Positions 32,750 to 43,789 of a stretch of 64,000 nt of DNA are shown piece by piece. Each line of letters opens with the position of its first letter. Position 1 is the stretch's first letter. The notes under the pieces are model-generated. The model was not told where the DNA came from. It saw nothing but the letters and a program-made list of their open reading frames with translations, and did not search any database. The stretch lies in contig MCFE01000024.1 in assembly GCA_002104905.1 (NCBI GenBank), forward strand, positions 167,501-231,500, given 5' to 3'. This DNA comes from Basidiobolus meristosporus CBS 931.73 (taxonomy: Eukaryota; Basidiobolomycota; Basidiobolomycetes; Basidiobolales; Basidiobolaceae). Position numbers and translations under genes: made by a program.

Positions 32750-34930
32750 CCTTTTCCAGCCTTACCACAGCCCACAGGACATCCTAGAGATGACACCCTT
32801 GGCTGCAAAGCCGTTTCCCGGCAATGTAACTCTTGATGGCGTACTGCTTCCTCCATCCCACATTGTTTTGTACCTCGTAAATTTTTGGGATTCGTGTTTA
32901 TCTTGACATGTCTTGCAGTTGCACTTACCAGCCAATTTTTGAATGTATTCATCCAGAGGCTTTATATCCTCGCTCGCATACACCAATTAAAGACACTAAC
33001 GAATTTTTGAATCCCCTTACATGTTTGTAGGTACTCAAGTAGGTAGCCTCTCGTAACTACCCTACCCCCACCCGTCATCCCCGCTGTATCTTCTTAGAGC
33101 CCGAGATATGTTGCAGGCTTTAAAAGCGCCATCATTGCTAATCTAACCCAGACCCGCTTAATGACAAGAATCCTCGTGAATTCCCAATAAAAGTTTCCCA
33201 CGAATTGAAATTTACCTGGTACATGGCGAATGCCAAGTATAGCACCGTGTCAGGAGGGAGGACTGACAAAGATGGGCTCTCATCAAATGCGCGAACCAAA
33301 CTAACCTTCATATGGATCCATGTTACCCAAAGCTAAGCTAACCCCCACCAATCTCTTGGTGCCAAGCCTATTTGGCCCGTTCGTATCACCAATAGGGAGG
33401 GGAGCATTCGTTCGACAGGGAGGTTGAGCTGGTGCTACGAGACACCAAGGATGAGGCCCGTGGATTAGCCAGATCTGGTTCGGATCACGCGAAGGGGCGA
33501 CACCGACGTTGTTGGTTTTTGGTGGAACCTCGGCATTCCTCTGGGTGGGCAGGAATTGGGCCGAGTTGAGAAGGAAACCGGAATCCCCCGTGGATCTTGA
33601 TGTCGAGCCATTCATGATTTGTGACACTTGGGGCTACAGGTAGAGAATATCCGTATCTAGGATCCTATATACCAGGAAATGGACTGCCATCATGGCGCGA
33701 TGTCGTGGTCAACGGAATCTCCCATCAGCGGCCGTTTCACCGTCAATGGCTTCCATGCAATGAATGGTGGGTGGTCCCAGCGGTAATGTAAGAGCTGAGA
33801 CTCTGTTCCCCCCTCCGGTACTCCCTATTCTGTCATACCGACTGGTTGGCGAGAACTGGGCTTCCACAAACGGGTTATACGGCTGGATGCATCATGCATT
33901 GGTGCCACCTGTACCACGATGGTTTCTATGCAATACAGAGAACAATCATGCCTGGTGACTTCTAGATGAAATCCATCCGCCATCGCTCTCAACCACATCC
34001 ACATCCACATCGTCATCGTCATCATCATCTCATCAACCACAACCGAAATGGGGTTTCGTCACCAGTTCTGGACCATTCCAAGGGATCCAAGGTAAACGAA
34101 ATAAGCTGGCAGTGCACTCATCATGGTTACCTGAACCCCCTGCAAACGGGCCTCCAAGAATTCTGTACAGAGGAGCGAATGGCCCATAGCTGGGATCAAC
34201 ATGTTGACTCCGCATAGGATGGCTGATCTGCCACCGACCATCGTCGGCGGATAGAGAGGGGCTACTTTACTGGGCCTTCAACTCTTGGAGGGGAATAGGT
34301 TTATCCTCCTCCTTCTTGACCGGTGGATCCCAGCTGAGAGAGGAATCACACGTTGGAGAGGACTATTACTCGACTCTGAACTGGATTTCCATTCGCCGGC
34401 AATCTCCCCTCGAGACTCCGGACCTCGCGCGTGGCCAATCCAGGAGGCATCGTGTTCAGGTCAAAAACAATGCTGCAAATCGAGCCATCTCCCAAGTGAG
34501 GGGTATCAGTGGACCTTGTTTGTGAGGGGGAGGGCCCTGATCGTTTTGGGCGGGTAGTATACTTGATGGCGGCGGTGGCCAAATTTCGCTTTTGGCACAA
34601 CATCAGTGTTCTACCCCCACATGGGTGAACAGAGGGTCATCTCTACCAAGCATGTTGCTGCATATGGGGCTTGGGATTTGCATGAAAGTCGCCGGGTATC
34701 ATGGACTTGGAATCGGCTGGACACCGATGGATTTCGGCAGTGGGTTGGGCTGCAGGCGGGGATTGGGAATTGCAAGTGAATCGGAGTGGATTAATGGAAT
34801 GCGGGATACTCGTAGACATTTCGAGTAATAATACCAGGCAGCGAGTTTTGATAGATCCCAAATCTAGGTGGCATAATGCCCTGGGAGGGTCGTGTATTTC
34901 GGGAAATTCGTGGGGAAGGCATTGAACAAC
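32750..34930. other. Gene-free stretch downstream of the Sec7-PH gene
   Basis: CG-containing DNA with many overlapping short frames on both strands (for example 33,301-33,627 minus and 34,643-34,996 minus) but no domain or convincing splice pattern. ATTAAA at 32,986-32,991 could serve as a poly(A) signal for the Sec7-PH transcript. It might contain a decayed gene. Confidence 0.45.
33993..34030 (+). repeat. Short CACATC/GTCATC microsatellite
   Basis: Imperfect hexamer/trimer array (CCACATCCACATCCACATCG then TCATCGTCATCATCATC). Confidence 0.8.
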
Positions 34931-35643
34931 TCTGAATTCCCCGTCTACCATTATTGCAAAACTTCCTCTAGAGTTGAGTCCCAAGTCCAAATTCATATCT
35001 ATCGGATTGCCTTTGTAGAACTCAAAGTAAATGATTCGTTAGTGTCACACCAAATATCCGAAGCAAATTGAAGAATGGATGCGGGTTTATTGAAAGTGGG
35101 CCTGGGACTTGGTAATCATTTGGGAGAGTACACTTATGGCTTGGTCAGTTGGGTGTCAGCAAAGTGCCTATGCTGTGATTTAACAAATCGAACTATATCC
35201 ATATGAAAAATCTCAAAGTTGGATTTCATTGGATTTTTGGCGTGTGTTTCTGCTCCATACTTTCAGTTGTTGTTTTTGGTGGAAGTAATGAGCAGCTGAT
35301 TACCAAACTTGGGATGAATGCTAGTTGGCCTAGTCTCGCACTGGAAAGGATGTCTGCCTTTCTGCTGTGAAGCTAGTACCTGAGAAATTGAGAGTTGTCA
35401 CTTTTGACAAAGATGGAATCCAGCTGATAAATGATGCTTTTATGTAAATATTATTGAGCTCAAATAAGTATTGATAATTCTAAGGCATTGTAGCGGAGCT
35501 AATGATAAGAGTGCTTTGAAAACGGTCATATGAAGTGGTGTGCATGGTTTGGAGACTTTTGGATAGGCTTGAGAATGTCACACTTTCCAGGCCCTCACAA
35601 ATTCCATGCATTAACAGATTTCTTACAGACTTAACCTGTAATA
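34931..35643. other. Transition into the second CpG-poor block
   Basis: About 700 bp with no supportable gene. CG dinucleotides thin out from about 35,350 onward, where repeat DNA starts. Confidence 0.5.
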
Positions 35644-35974
35644 TGCTGTAAGAGTCTTGGAGATATTGGAAGTGATTGGGAGGACAAGTAGATTATGTGG
35701 TTTTCACTTAATGATATATTGAATATAAAAGTAGTATTAATACTTTTACATGGTCTTGGCATAACAAACATGCAGAATAGGCTTATGAAGGTCCTAACAA
35801 CATGTGTGCTAAGTTTGTGGCTGTTTGGACAACTCTGAGAATTTTCATGTTCTGGGTAGATATTCTAAGTAAGTCCCAACAAGGAATTTAGTCAGTATTT
35901 TCTAGGATTTGAAGGTAATGATCTAGGTGACTAGGTTAGGTGAATATTGAGGTGGAATTGCAAACTTTACAGCA
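35644..35974 (-). repeat. LTR-B copy, minus
   Basis: Nearly full-length copy beginning TGCTGTAAGAGTCTTGG and ending CTTTACAGCA in plus orientation. The internal segment around the GTACCTGG..TTTTGGTG block is shortened. No clean 5-bp duplication was found. Confidence 0.85.
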
Positions 35975-36134
35975 TAATATACAACCCATAGCCTAGTAGT
36001 AACCTAGATAGAATTCTTAGACATGTCAATGGCTTATGCATAAGCACAGTTTCTCTAACATCCTGTTTAGGGGTAACCTTTGCAATAACTTGAGTTCATT
36101 TTAACCGAACACCTAATGAAGATCAGCCCATCTT

Positions 36135-36470
36135 GTTGTTGTGGAGGCTTTTAAATATTGGAGATTGTTGGGCAAGCAAGAAGATCAAGTGGCTGATTTA
36201 TTGGAAGTAAAGATGGTATTTATACTTTATATGTTGTTATAAGATCAAATGCATGGAATATGTCTAGTAATGTCCCAAGAGCATGTGCACAGAGTCTGGG
36301 GCTCCTTGGACAACTTATTAATCTTCATGCCCTGGGTATATCTTAGTGAGTTACTCTAAGTAAACTTCAGGAAGGAAAGAGTGTAGAATACTCTAAGATT
36401 TGTAGGATATAATCTAAGCAACTAATCAATGTGAGCACTGATGTGCAATTACCAAACCCACAACATCCAT
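36135..36470 (-). repeat. LTR-B copy, degenerate, minus
   Basis: Recognisable by ATATTGGAGATTGTTGGG, GTCCCAAGAGCATGTGCACAG, GGGGCTCCTTGGACAACTT and AAGCAACTAATC. Both termini are eroded. Confidence 0.7.
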
Positions 36471-36491
36471 AGCTCTCTTTACCCAAGTTAC

Positions 36492-36840
36492 TGTTGTAAA
36501 AGTCTTGGAGATATTGGATGTGATTGGGAGGACAAGTAGATTATGTGGTTTTTACTTAATGATTTATTGAATGTAAAAGTAGTATTTATACTTTCACATG
36601 GTCTCAGCATTACACACACATAGAATGGGTTAAGGAAGGTCCTAAGAGCATGTGTGCAAAGTTTGGGGCTGTTTGGATAACTTTGAGAATTTTCATGTTC
36701 TGGGTGCCTGGTATTTTGGTGAAAATATTCTAAGTAAATCCCAACAAGGAATCTGGTCAGTATTCTCTAGGATTTGAAGGTAATGATCTAAGTGACTAAG
36801 TTAGGTGAATGTTTAGGTGGAATTACAAATTTTTACAACT
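36492..36840 (-). repeat. Solo LTR-B with GTTAC target duplication
   Basis: This 349-bp LTR begins TGTTGTAAAAGTCTTGG and ends TTTTTACAACT (last base changed from A). It is flanked by a perfect 5-bp duplication GTTAC at 36,487-36,491 and 36,841-36,845. No internal element sequence remains, so this is a solo LTR left by LTR-LTR recombination. Confidence 0.93.
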
Positions 36841-36845
36841 GTTAC

Positions 36846-37361
36846 AGCCTTCTTGACAGCAAATAAGCAGTCACTTTATTAAGCTTAGTCCTAAGTATTG
36901 GTCATAACTGGAGATATGTATCTTTATCTTGAAATCTTGATAAAGAGCTTGAGCAGTATACTAGAAGACATTTCTGGAAATCCAGGTGTACCATTTTCAT
37001 AGAGGCTATTGAAGCATAAGTATCCATAGTACAGCTAACAAAAACACTATTAACACAAATGGAAGTTGGTCTCATTAGTAACTATACTATACCTGTCTTG
37101 CTTTATAATGCAAATCAAAGGGACATCATACTAGTCAAGCCAAAAATGCAATGTTTTTTTATCTAAGGTTCTCATTGTTGCATGATGTTAGCAGCTTGTT
37201 CTGTGGCTTCTAAAAGCACTTAAACCCAAAGAGGGCAATGATACTAGGTGCTAACAATGCTGCAGTAAGCATAGAGATATGATACATAACTGGGAGTGCA
37301 AGCAGAATATTTGATTTCTACCTCAGTACATCTTCATTAGTAGTATGATGTTAGCATATAT
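36846..37361. other. CpG-depleted spacer, no gene seen
   Basis: About 515 bp of AT-rich DNA with no recognisable element. Confidence 0.5.
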
Positions 37362-37708
37362 TGTTTTGAGTGCTTTGGCCATATTGGCAGTGACTTGGAG
37401 AACCAGAAAACTAGGTGGCATTACTTCATGATTTATTTGATACAAAAGTAGTAACTATACATTTACATAGAACTGGCAAAAGAAATATGTAGAATGCATT
37501 TGTAATATCTTCAAGAGCATCTGTGCAAAGTGTGGGACTGGTTAGAAAGCTTACTAACTTTACATGTTTTGGGTCTCTGATATTTTGGTGAGAATATTCC
37601 AAGTAAATACTTATAATGAGTTTAGGCAGAATTGTCTGAGACTTATAGACCATGATATGAGGGATCCAGTAAGCTGAATATTTAGGTGTACTTTAAGAGC
37701 TTACAACA
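37362..37708 (-). repeat. LTR-B copy, strongly diverged, minus
   Basis: About 347 bp from TGTTTTGAGTGCTTTGGCC to AGAGCTTACAACA. Full length but far more diverged than its neighbours, so an older insertion. The flanks do not match. Confidence 0.75.
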
Positions 37709-37970
37709 CATACATGATACTATTAAAGTTGTAAGAGGATGTGTGCAAAGCATGAGAGCTTTGGGTAAACTTGGGAATTTTAATGCCATATATACAAGAT
37801 ATAAAGGTGATCATAATGCAAGTGTATTCCAACAGCAAATTTGGGTAGCAAACAACAAAACTATTTGACATGTTCTTGATAAGTCCATTAAGTAGATATT
37901 TATCTTGAAATCATAGCTAACATCATACCCCAATTGTTGCAATACTGCTCAGAATATTGAAAGTGATTTA

Positions 37971-38316
37971 TGTTGCAAAATTTGTGTTGCACCTGTATAA
38001 TCATCTAACTTAGTCACTTTGATCATTACTTGTAAATCTTAGATAACTTGGAGCAAGTTCCTTGTTGGGTTTTACCTAGAATATTTTCACCAAGATATTA
38101 TGCATCCAGAAAATGATATTTCTCAAAGCTGTTCAGACAGCCTCAGACCTGGTACACATGCTCTTAGGACTCTTCTAGACATATTCTACATGTTTGCTCT
38201 GTCAAGAACATATTAAAGCATAAATCCTAATTTACATTCAGTGTATTATTAAATGGTAACTACACAATCTACTTTTTCTCCCAGTCACTTGCAATATCTG
38301 CAAGACTCTTGCAGCA
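37971..38316 (+). repeat. LTR-B copy, plus, followed by leader relic
   Basis: From TGTTGCAAAATTTG to CTCTTGCAGCA. The next bases TATCATGAGCCCCAAGCTGTC match the family-B primer site and leader (GGTTATGGGCCCCAAGCT at 46,779), so this was a 5' LTR of an element whose body has been lost. Confidence 0.85.
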
Positions 38317-38821
38317 TATCATGAGCCCCAAGCTGTCAAAAGTTGCATAATACTTACAGGCTCTTCATATCAAACAGGCATTAATTATGTCAGAGAAGGT
38401 TTGTTCAGCTCATAGCAAAAATGCATTGAGACTGGTCATAAAAGGCTGCATCTCAGATCTGGGAGTTGTAAAGGACTCTGCATATATTGGTGATATTATG
38501 AATTTCACTCATTTCAATAATTAGCCAATAACTTTGTGTACACATTGTATTTGATTCAAAGACTCACTTGACTTGATAACTTGAATTGTATTAGACAGAT
38601 CCTACAATATTCTGCATAAATAAATTTTGGTACCTATAGAGAATATTCTCACAAACATATCAGATATGCTAAGCATGTAAAATATTGATATGGTTTCCAA
38701 TCAGCCCAAGCATTGCGCAAATACCTTGCTATAATTCTTGATATACTCTACATTCCTGTTTTTCCCAGATTATATGAAAGTAGAGGTATTACTTTCACAT
38801 TGACTAGATGGTATGTAAAAG
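38317..38821. other. Repeat debris between LTR-B copies
   Basis: No frame. The segment near 38,690-38,800 (CAGCCCAAGCATTGCGCAAA and following) looks like another eroded LTR-B piece. Confidence 0.5.
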
Positions 38822-39156
38822 TGGCAGTAAGAGTTATAGCAATTTAGGAAGTGACTGGTTATGTGGCTTTCACTTAATGATTTATTGAATGTGAAAGTAG
38901 TAGTCACACTATTACAAGGTCTTAGCAAAGCAAACACCCAGATTATGTTTAGAAAGATCCCATGTGCATTTGCGCAGCATATGGGGCTGCTTAGACAACT
39001 TTGAGAAACTTCATGTTTTGGATACCTGATACTTTGGTGATATATTCATATAAAATACCAACAAGGAGTTTGGTCAGTGCTCTCTAAGACTTGTAGGTAC
39101 CAACCAAAGTAACTAAGGTAGGTGAGTATTTAGGTGGAATCACAATTCTTACAACA
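38822..39156 (-). repeat. LTR-B copy, minus
   Basis: From TGGCAGTAAGAGTTATAGC to AATTCTTACAACA. Diagnostic internal blocks (GGGGCTGCTTAGACAACTTTG, ACAAGGAGTTTGGTCAGTG) are present. Confidence 0.85.
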
Positions 39157-41516
39157 TTTTGATTATCTTTGTAAGTTACCTGAAAGTTGATATATTTCAT
39201 TCTAATGAAAATATCTAGCAAATCTGAAAACTTCAATCTTCTACTTCATTAGGACTAGGAAATGGAGCACAGACAAGCAAGTCAAAGTTATACATATTAG
39301 TGTACTGCCAGTATAGCATAAGGAGTTCTCTCAGCTGGCTAGTAATCCTCAGGTAATTGTCTAACTCAAGATCCATCATTGGAATGATATCTGGCACATG
39401 ATTACCTAATTTTCAATAAAATAAGCCCATAAATACAAAGCTTCCTTCCAAGTCCTAGTTTTTTATGGGCTCAATGGTATGATGGTAGACCAATCCATTT
39501 GAAGGCTCAGGACAGGAAAACCTGCTGACATTGGAATAACCTATTGTTATAGATCATTCCCAAAGAAATTTTGCGGTTTTAACTAGCCCTATCCTAGTAG
39601 TAAATCTTTATTGAAAGTGAAGTGACCATTGGAAAATTGGACAAATATGATTGAAGTGCAATATGGCAAATAAGGTCTAGGAGCTCTTTAGAACATAGCA
39701 TTGCAGAATTAGTACAGTCCTGGCTACACTGCTCATCACGCAAAATACGTATTCTAACCGCCTGAACCTAGCAAAGTTATAAGCAAGTTTTGAGGCCGAC
39801 TGGTTAGTCGAAATCCATTCGTAAACCACTAATATGGTTCACCTGGGATCTTATTGCTACCCCTGAAATGAATGGTCGAGTCATCCTCATCACGCTTGCC
39901 ACTTATGGCCGAATTCCAGATCTAGCGACCTGATTGGTCTCACTGGCTGCTGGAGCCATCGGACTTGGAGCACAAGATCATTTCAGATCTTCCTCAGGAA
40001 CGGCACTTGCTGTGTACCAATGATGGTCGACAGTGATTGGCTCTGGTCGGAGATAAGCCACCTCGAAAACCTTTCAGCGATTTCGAAAGACTGGTCACCA
40101 TCATCATTGTGATGGAGAGGCGTTCTTGAGGTATTGTCAAACAAGGGTTAGTTGACACTCACCAAGTTATAGCCACGCTAAGAGTATCATTGTGTCGCTT
40201 TCCAGCATCAGCTGTGACCACCTGACGAACCTCCCTCCCTTGGACCAACAACCTAGCCTCCCGACGGAGAAATAAATCAAAGGAAGCAATTGATTGCATC
40301 CAGGCTCATTTTTCCCCTACGACGGGTCACTTTCATACCGATACGATGCTGGTGTAACTGTATTACTCCTGTGATCCCGTCCCATAAGAATAGACAAGCT
40401 AAGTCCGGACCCGTGGGCCATAGAGCTTCCTCGGGCACAGAATGTAGATGAGTGAACGGCGTTCACAGCCATTTGGGAAGTATATGGATTGGACAGCTAT
40501 TTTCGATTGCCCCTAGGATCACATCCGCCCACCTGTGTACCAATCTCACCGGTTGGTGATTGAATTCGGCTGGATTGAATCATCCAGAGAATCTCGATAG
40601 GGATGGGGAATCCAGGGCGTTGTGTAACAAATCTATTTAACCGTAAGCTCAAGTCCAAGCTCAGGCAGGGAGAGTCAATGAAGCCTCACCACGAAAGCCT
40701 CTTTGGAGGCCGGAGATACACGAGTTCGGTTGCTTCTGCAGTGGATGGGTCGAATTGCAAGGATCTAACCCAGATCGTTCCAACAATGGTAGTCAATGCT
40801 ATGGTCGGTTAAATAAATAGCCTTACGATAGTGATCCAGCAGATCAGACTTTGGGTTCCTGGTCATCCGACTTCAGCCACTATTCTAGAACATTAGCGCG
40901 TTAGACTCTTCGCCAGCCTAGTGCCGAGATATTCCTGAAATGATACAACCCGAATTTAACCTTATAGGGTAGTATGTCTGATCACGTGCACGAGCCGGTC
41001 TGTCAAACCTCGGAATATCTGAATAACATCAGACCAAAGGTCAAGCTGAAGGTGGGCTCAAGCTAGGCACGCCATTCCCCAGCGATGTGCCAATACCTCT
41101 CCCCGTGAGACGACCCAGCTGGCATGAGGAGCCATGTTTCGCGGGAACGACTGAGTCGAGAGGAAATGATTTTCAGCTCCGGATTCGATAAAGGTTACCA
41201 TAGTGATTATAACCACAACCAACCCTAACCCTGACCCAAACCTATCGAGCGTTCCACCAATCCGATTCGACTACAAAGCCAGCTCAATGCGAATCCTGTA
41301 GATCGATTCTGCCCAACCCTCGGATCGAACCATAAGTTGTGGCCACGAAGGCAGTTTCAAGAGAACATATTACTTTATAATAAAACTTCAGACATATACA
41401 ACGATATACATCGACATGGTGGGGAGGAGGAATGCGGTGGTGTTTGTAGGTCAAGTACGTATGCATTAAAGGATGAGAGGATACTTGGCGGGGAACAAAT
41501 CATCAGCAGGGAGCGT
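39157..41516. other. Compartment border and region 3' of glycogen synthase
   Basis: CG-poor sequence without a recognisable element to about 39,730, then CG-containing DNA. No supportable gene; the frame at 40,603-40,812 has no motif. The minus-strand 3' untranslated region of glycogen synthase must lie in the last few hundred bases. A short CCCTAACCCTGACCC run is at about 41,223. Confidence 0.5.
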
Positions 41517-43681
41517 TTAGTTGAACTTGTTCTTCAAAGGTAGGGCGGGGCGGTCATCCTCCTCCTCTTGATCGTGGCTCAAGGAGAGAGCGTCAACAGC
41601 CTGGTCAATAGGGAACTCGTCCAAGGTGTCGAAGGTGGCCTTAGGAGATCCTGGGACGGAAAGAGGTCTGGGGATCTTGTGGAACTCGTCATCGCCAAAC
41701 CCTTCCTCCCCGGTGAAGGAGTCCGAGTAGCATCTTCTCAAGGCAAGCTGTCTGGCCTTCATGTATTCAATTCCAAGTCGCTTCCAGTCCAACAAATCGC
41801 TCAAGCGCTCAGTACGGTTACGTTGGTTGATACGTTGACGGCGGGTCTTCTGGCAGAATTCGAACATCTGGTTGCACAATTGGTCGATGGACTCATCAAC
41901 ACTCTTCATGCGACGATCGACAATGTAAATTCCATAATCAGAAGGATTCTCGATGTTGTCTTCCATGAAGCACCCGAACCCAGAAAGGTTGGTGGTGATC
42001 GAAGGGACGCCCATAACAGTACATTCGGCGGGGGTGTAGCCCCATGGCTCATAGTATGAAGCAAACACACCAAGATGACAGCCACGGACGAAATCTTCGT
42101 AATCCAAACCTAACACTGGGTTGTTTGAGTTCAGGAATTCAGGGTGGAAGATGACCTTGACGCGATCCCCATCGAAGTTGAAGAGATGGTTTTGACGGAG
42201 CGCGTTGAGGACCTGATCGTTGGCATCATCGACAAGATTGTGGGTCACAATGGAGGGAAGGTTGTTACGCTTGAGGGCGAAGACACGACGTTTGAGGAGA
42301 ACCTTCTCCTCCTCCGACAATAGATCGCCACAATCCTTAGGCTCTTGTCCTCTTGCGGCCGCCTCGAACAGTCTTTCGCCAATGTTCTTCTGGATTTGTT
42401 CTACAGTGTCTTTCAATTGCTTTGTGACCGCTTGGCCCTTCAGAGTGTCGACGGTATAGGATTGAGTTTGAGCGGGCATGATGATGAAAGAAACAACAGT
42501 GGTCTTGGAATTGGCGTTTCGGAGTCGTTGGTTGAGTCTGGCCAGGGATTCGATGTACATGTCGACGCCCTTGTTACGGAATTCATAACGTCCAGCAGTG
42601 AAGAAGTACACGGTGTTTTCGAGGTCAAAGTTGTAGTGGCCGTAGAAGTGACCGCGGACGAAGTCGTTGATCTTCTCTTTGGCGATTGCATGTAAATTCT
42701 GGAACTCGTGCATGGCGCTGAATTTCACGACGTTCAATCCGTTAGGCAACACGCCATCTGGCTTTCTCTTCAGCAAGTGCTCGGCCTCGTAGGCTGTGAT
42801 GTGGGAGACGGTGGTGAAGACATCAGCACAATGAGCAGATGCTCTTTCCAAGCAGTAGCGGTGGTAGATTCCGCGCTTTCCAGCCTCGTGGTCGACGTCA
42901 AATTCACGCAGGCAGTTGTAAAAGTCGGTGTTTCCAGCGCAGAGATATCTACCGAGGAGTGTTGCGTGGGTAGTGAAAATGGTGGCCACGTCGATCTGGC
43001 GCTTTCTGCACAGAACCAAACCAACACCAGCAAGCCACTCATGGAAGTGGGCAATGACGGCAGTGTTGCGCTCGCGACGAACAAACTAAACGAATAAGTG
43101 GTTTAACGTGGGCAATTGAGAATGTTCGACAGCATTCTGAGCTCACCTCTTCCAAGAACCAGGCGACGAGATAACCGAAAACAATGGCATCGTTGGTTTC
43201 AGTATCGTTGGCTGGAGATGGGATGCCAGCAATCTTCCAGATATCAGCCTTCCATTCGTCTAGTCGGTCGAGGGCGGATTGGATATCGAAGAGAAGAACG
43301 TGGGGAGCCCCTTCAACAAGCCAGCGTCCATACAAGTACTTGATCCCGGCATCTTCCAGGCATTTCAATGTGTCCTTCATTTCTTGGGTAGAGGGCTCAA
43401 GGCTCTCAACCTCCATGGGCGCGGTCTTCCAGTTCAGGGGACCGATGAGGGTAAACCGGTCACCATACTCCTTCACGGTGACAGGGGCCTTAGTCTTGAT
43501 AACTGTGTAGATTCCACCAACTACAAAGCAAGAGTAAACAACTGGTTTCAGATGGTTTCTGGAGGAACCCGGCCTCCCTCACAACTGTCGAGGCAATACT
43601 ATGTCAATACACACCTTTGTTGGCTACTTCCCAAGCGATTTCGAAGAGCAAAGGTCTGTGGACGTCACGTTTTTGGGCCAT
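41517..43681 (-). CDS. GSY1: Glycogen synthase (GT3 family)
   Basis: Cytosolic UDP-glucose:glycogen glucosyltransferase that extends alpha-1,4-glucan chains. Three exons on the minus strand: 43681-43615, 43520-43147 and 43085-41517. Introns of 94 bp (GTGTGT..TAG) and 61 bp (GTGAGC..TAG) give 669 residues, slightly shorter than yeast Gsy2 (about 705). The start [22 protein letters not shown] leads into the nucleotide-sugar motif K22-VGG. Family blocks follow: [82 protein letters not shown]. The catalytic E-x7-E is E493-PWGYTPA-E501. The arginine cluster [14 protein letters not shown] (about 562-575) is the site through which glucose-6-phosphate activates the enzyme. The tail has [12 protein letters not shown], a likely inhibitory phosphorylation region, and an acidic end. 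All key residues are present. A TATA box lies 108 bp upstream. Confidence 0.97.
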
Positions 43682-43782
43682 CTGTGATTCAATGCCTCTG
43701 AGGAGAAGTGGATAGGTGCGATGACGCGTAAGAGTCGATCGGAAAGGTGTACAGGTGCTAGTTTCGGATTGATGCTTGGCTC

Positions 43783-43789
43783 TTTTATA
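43783..43789 (-). promoter_or_regulatory. TATA box of glycogen synthase
   Basis: On the minus strand TATAAAA, followed by GAGCC, lies 108 bp upstream of the ATG at 43,681. Confidence 0.65.

Noticed and set aside
32762-32986. Minus-strand 74-codon frame ending 13 bp from the Sec7-PH stop, with a good GTAAGT donor-like site and a CxCxxC motif.
   Set aside because: The frame has no ATG: the first codon is TTG directly after a stop. No domain is recognisable, and the donor has no convincing downstream exon.
37362-37708. Target-site duplication for this diverged LTR-B copy.
   Set aside because: Flanking pentamers TATAT and CATAC differ at two of five positions and the termini are uncertain.
41221-41241. 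CCCTAACCCTGACCC run resembling interstitial telomere repeat.
   Set aside because: Only about two units with a mismatch; too short to distinguish from chance.
41568-43097. Plus-strand frames opposite glycogen synthase.
   Set aside because: They are antisense shadows of a strongly conserved gene.
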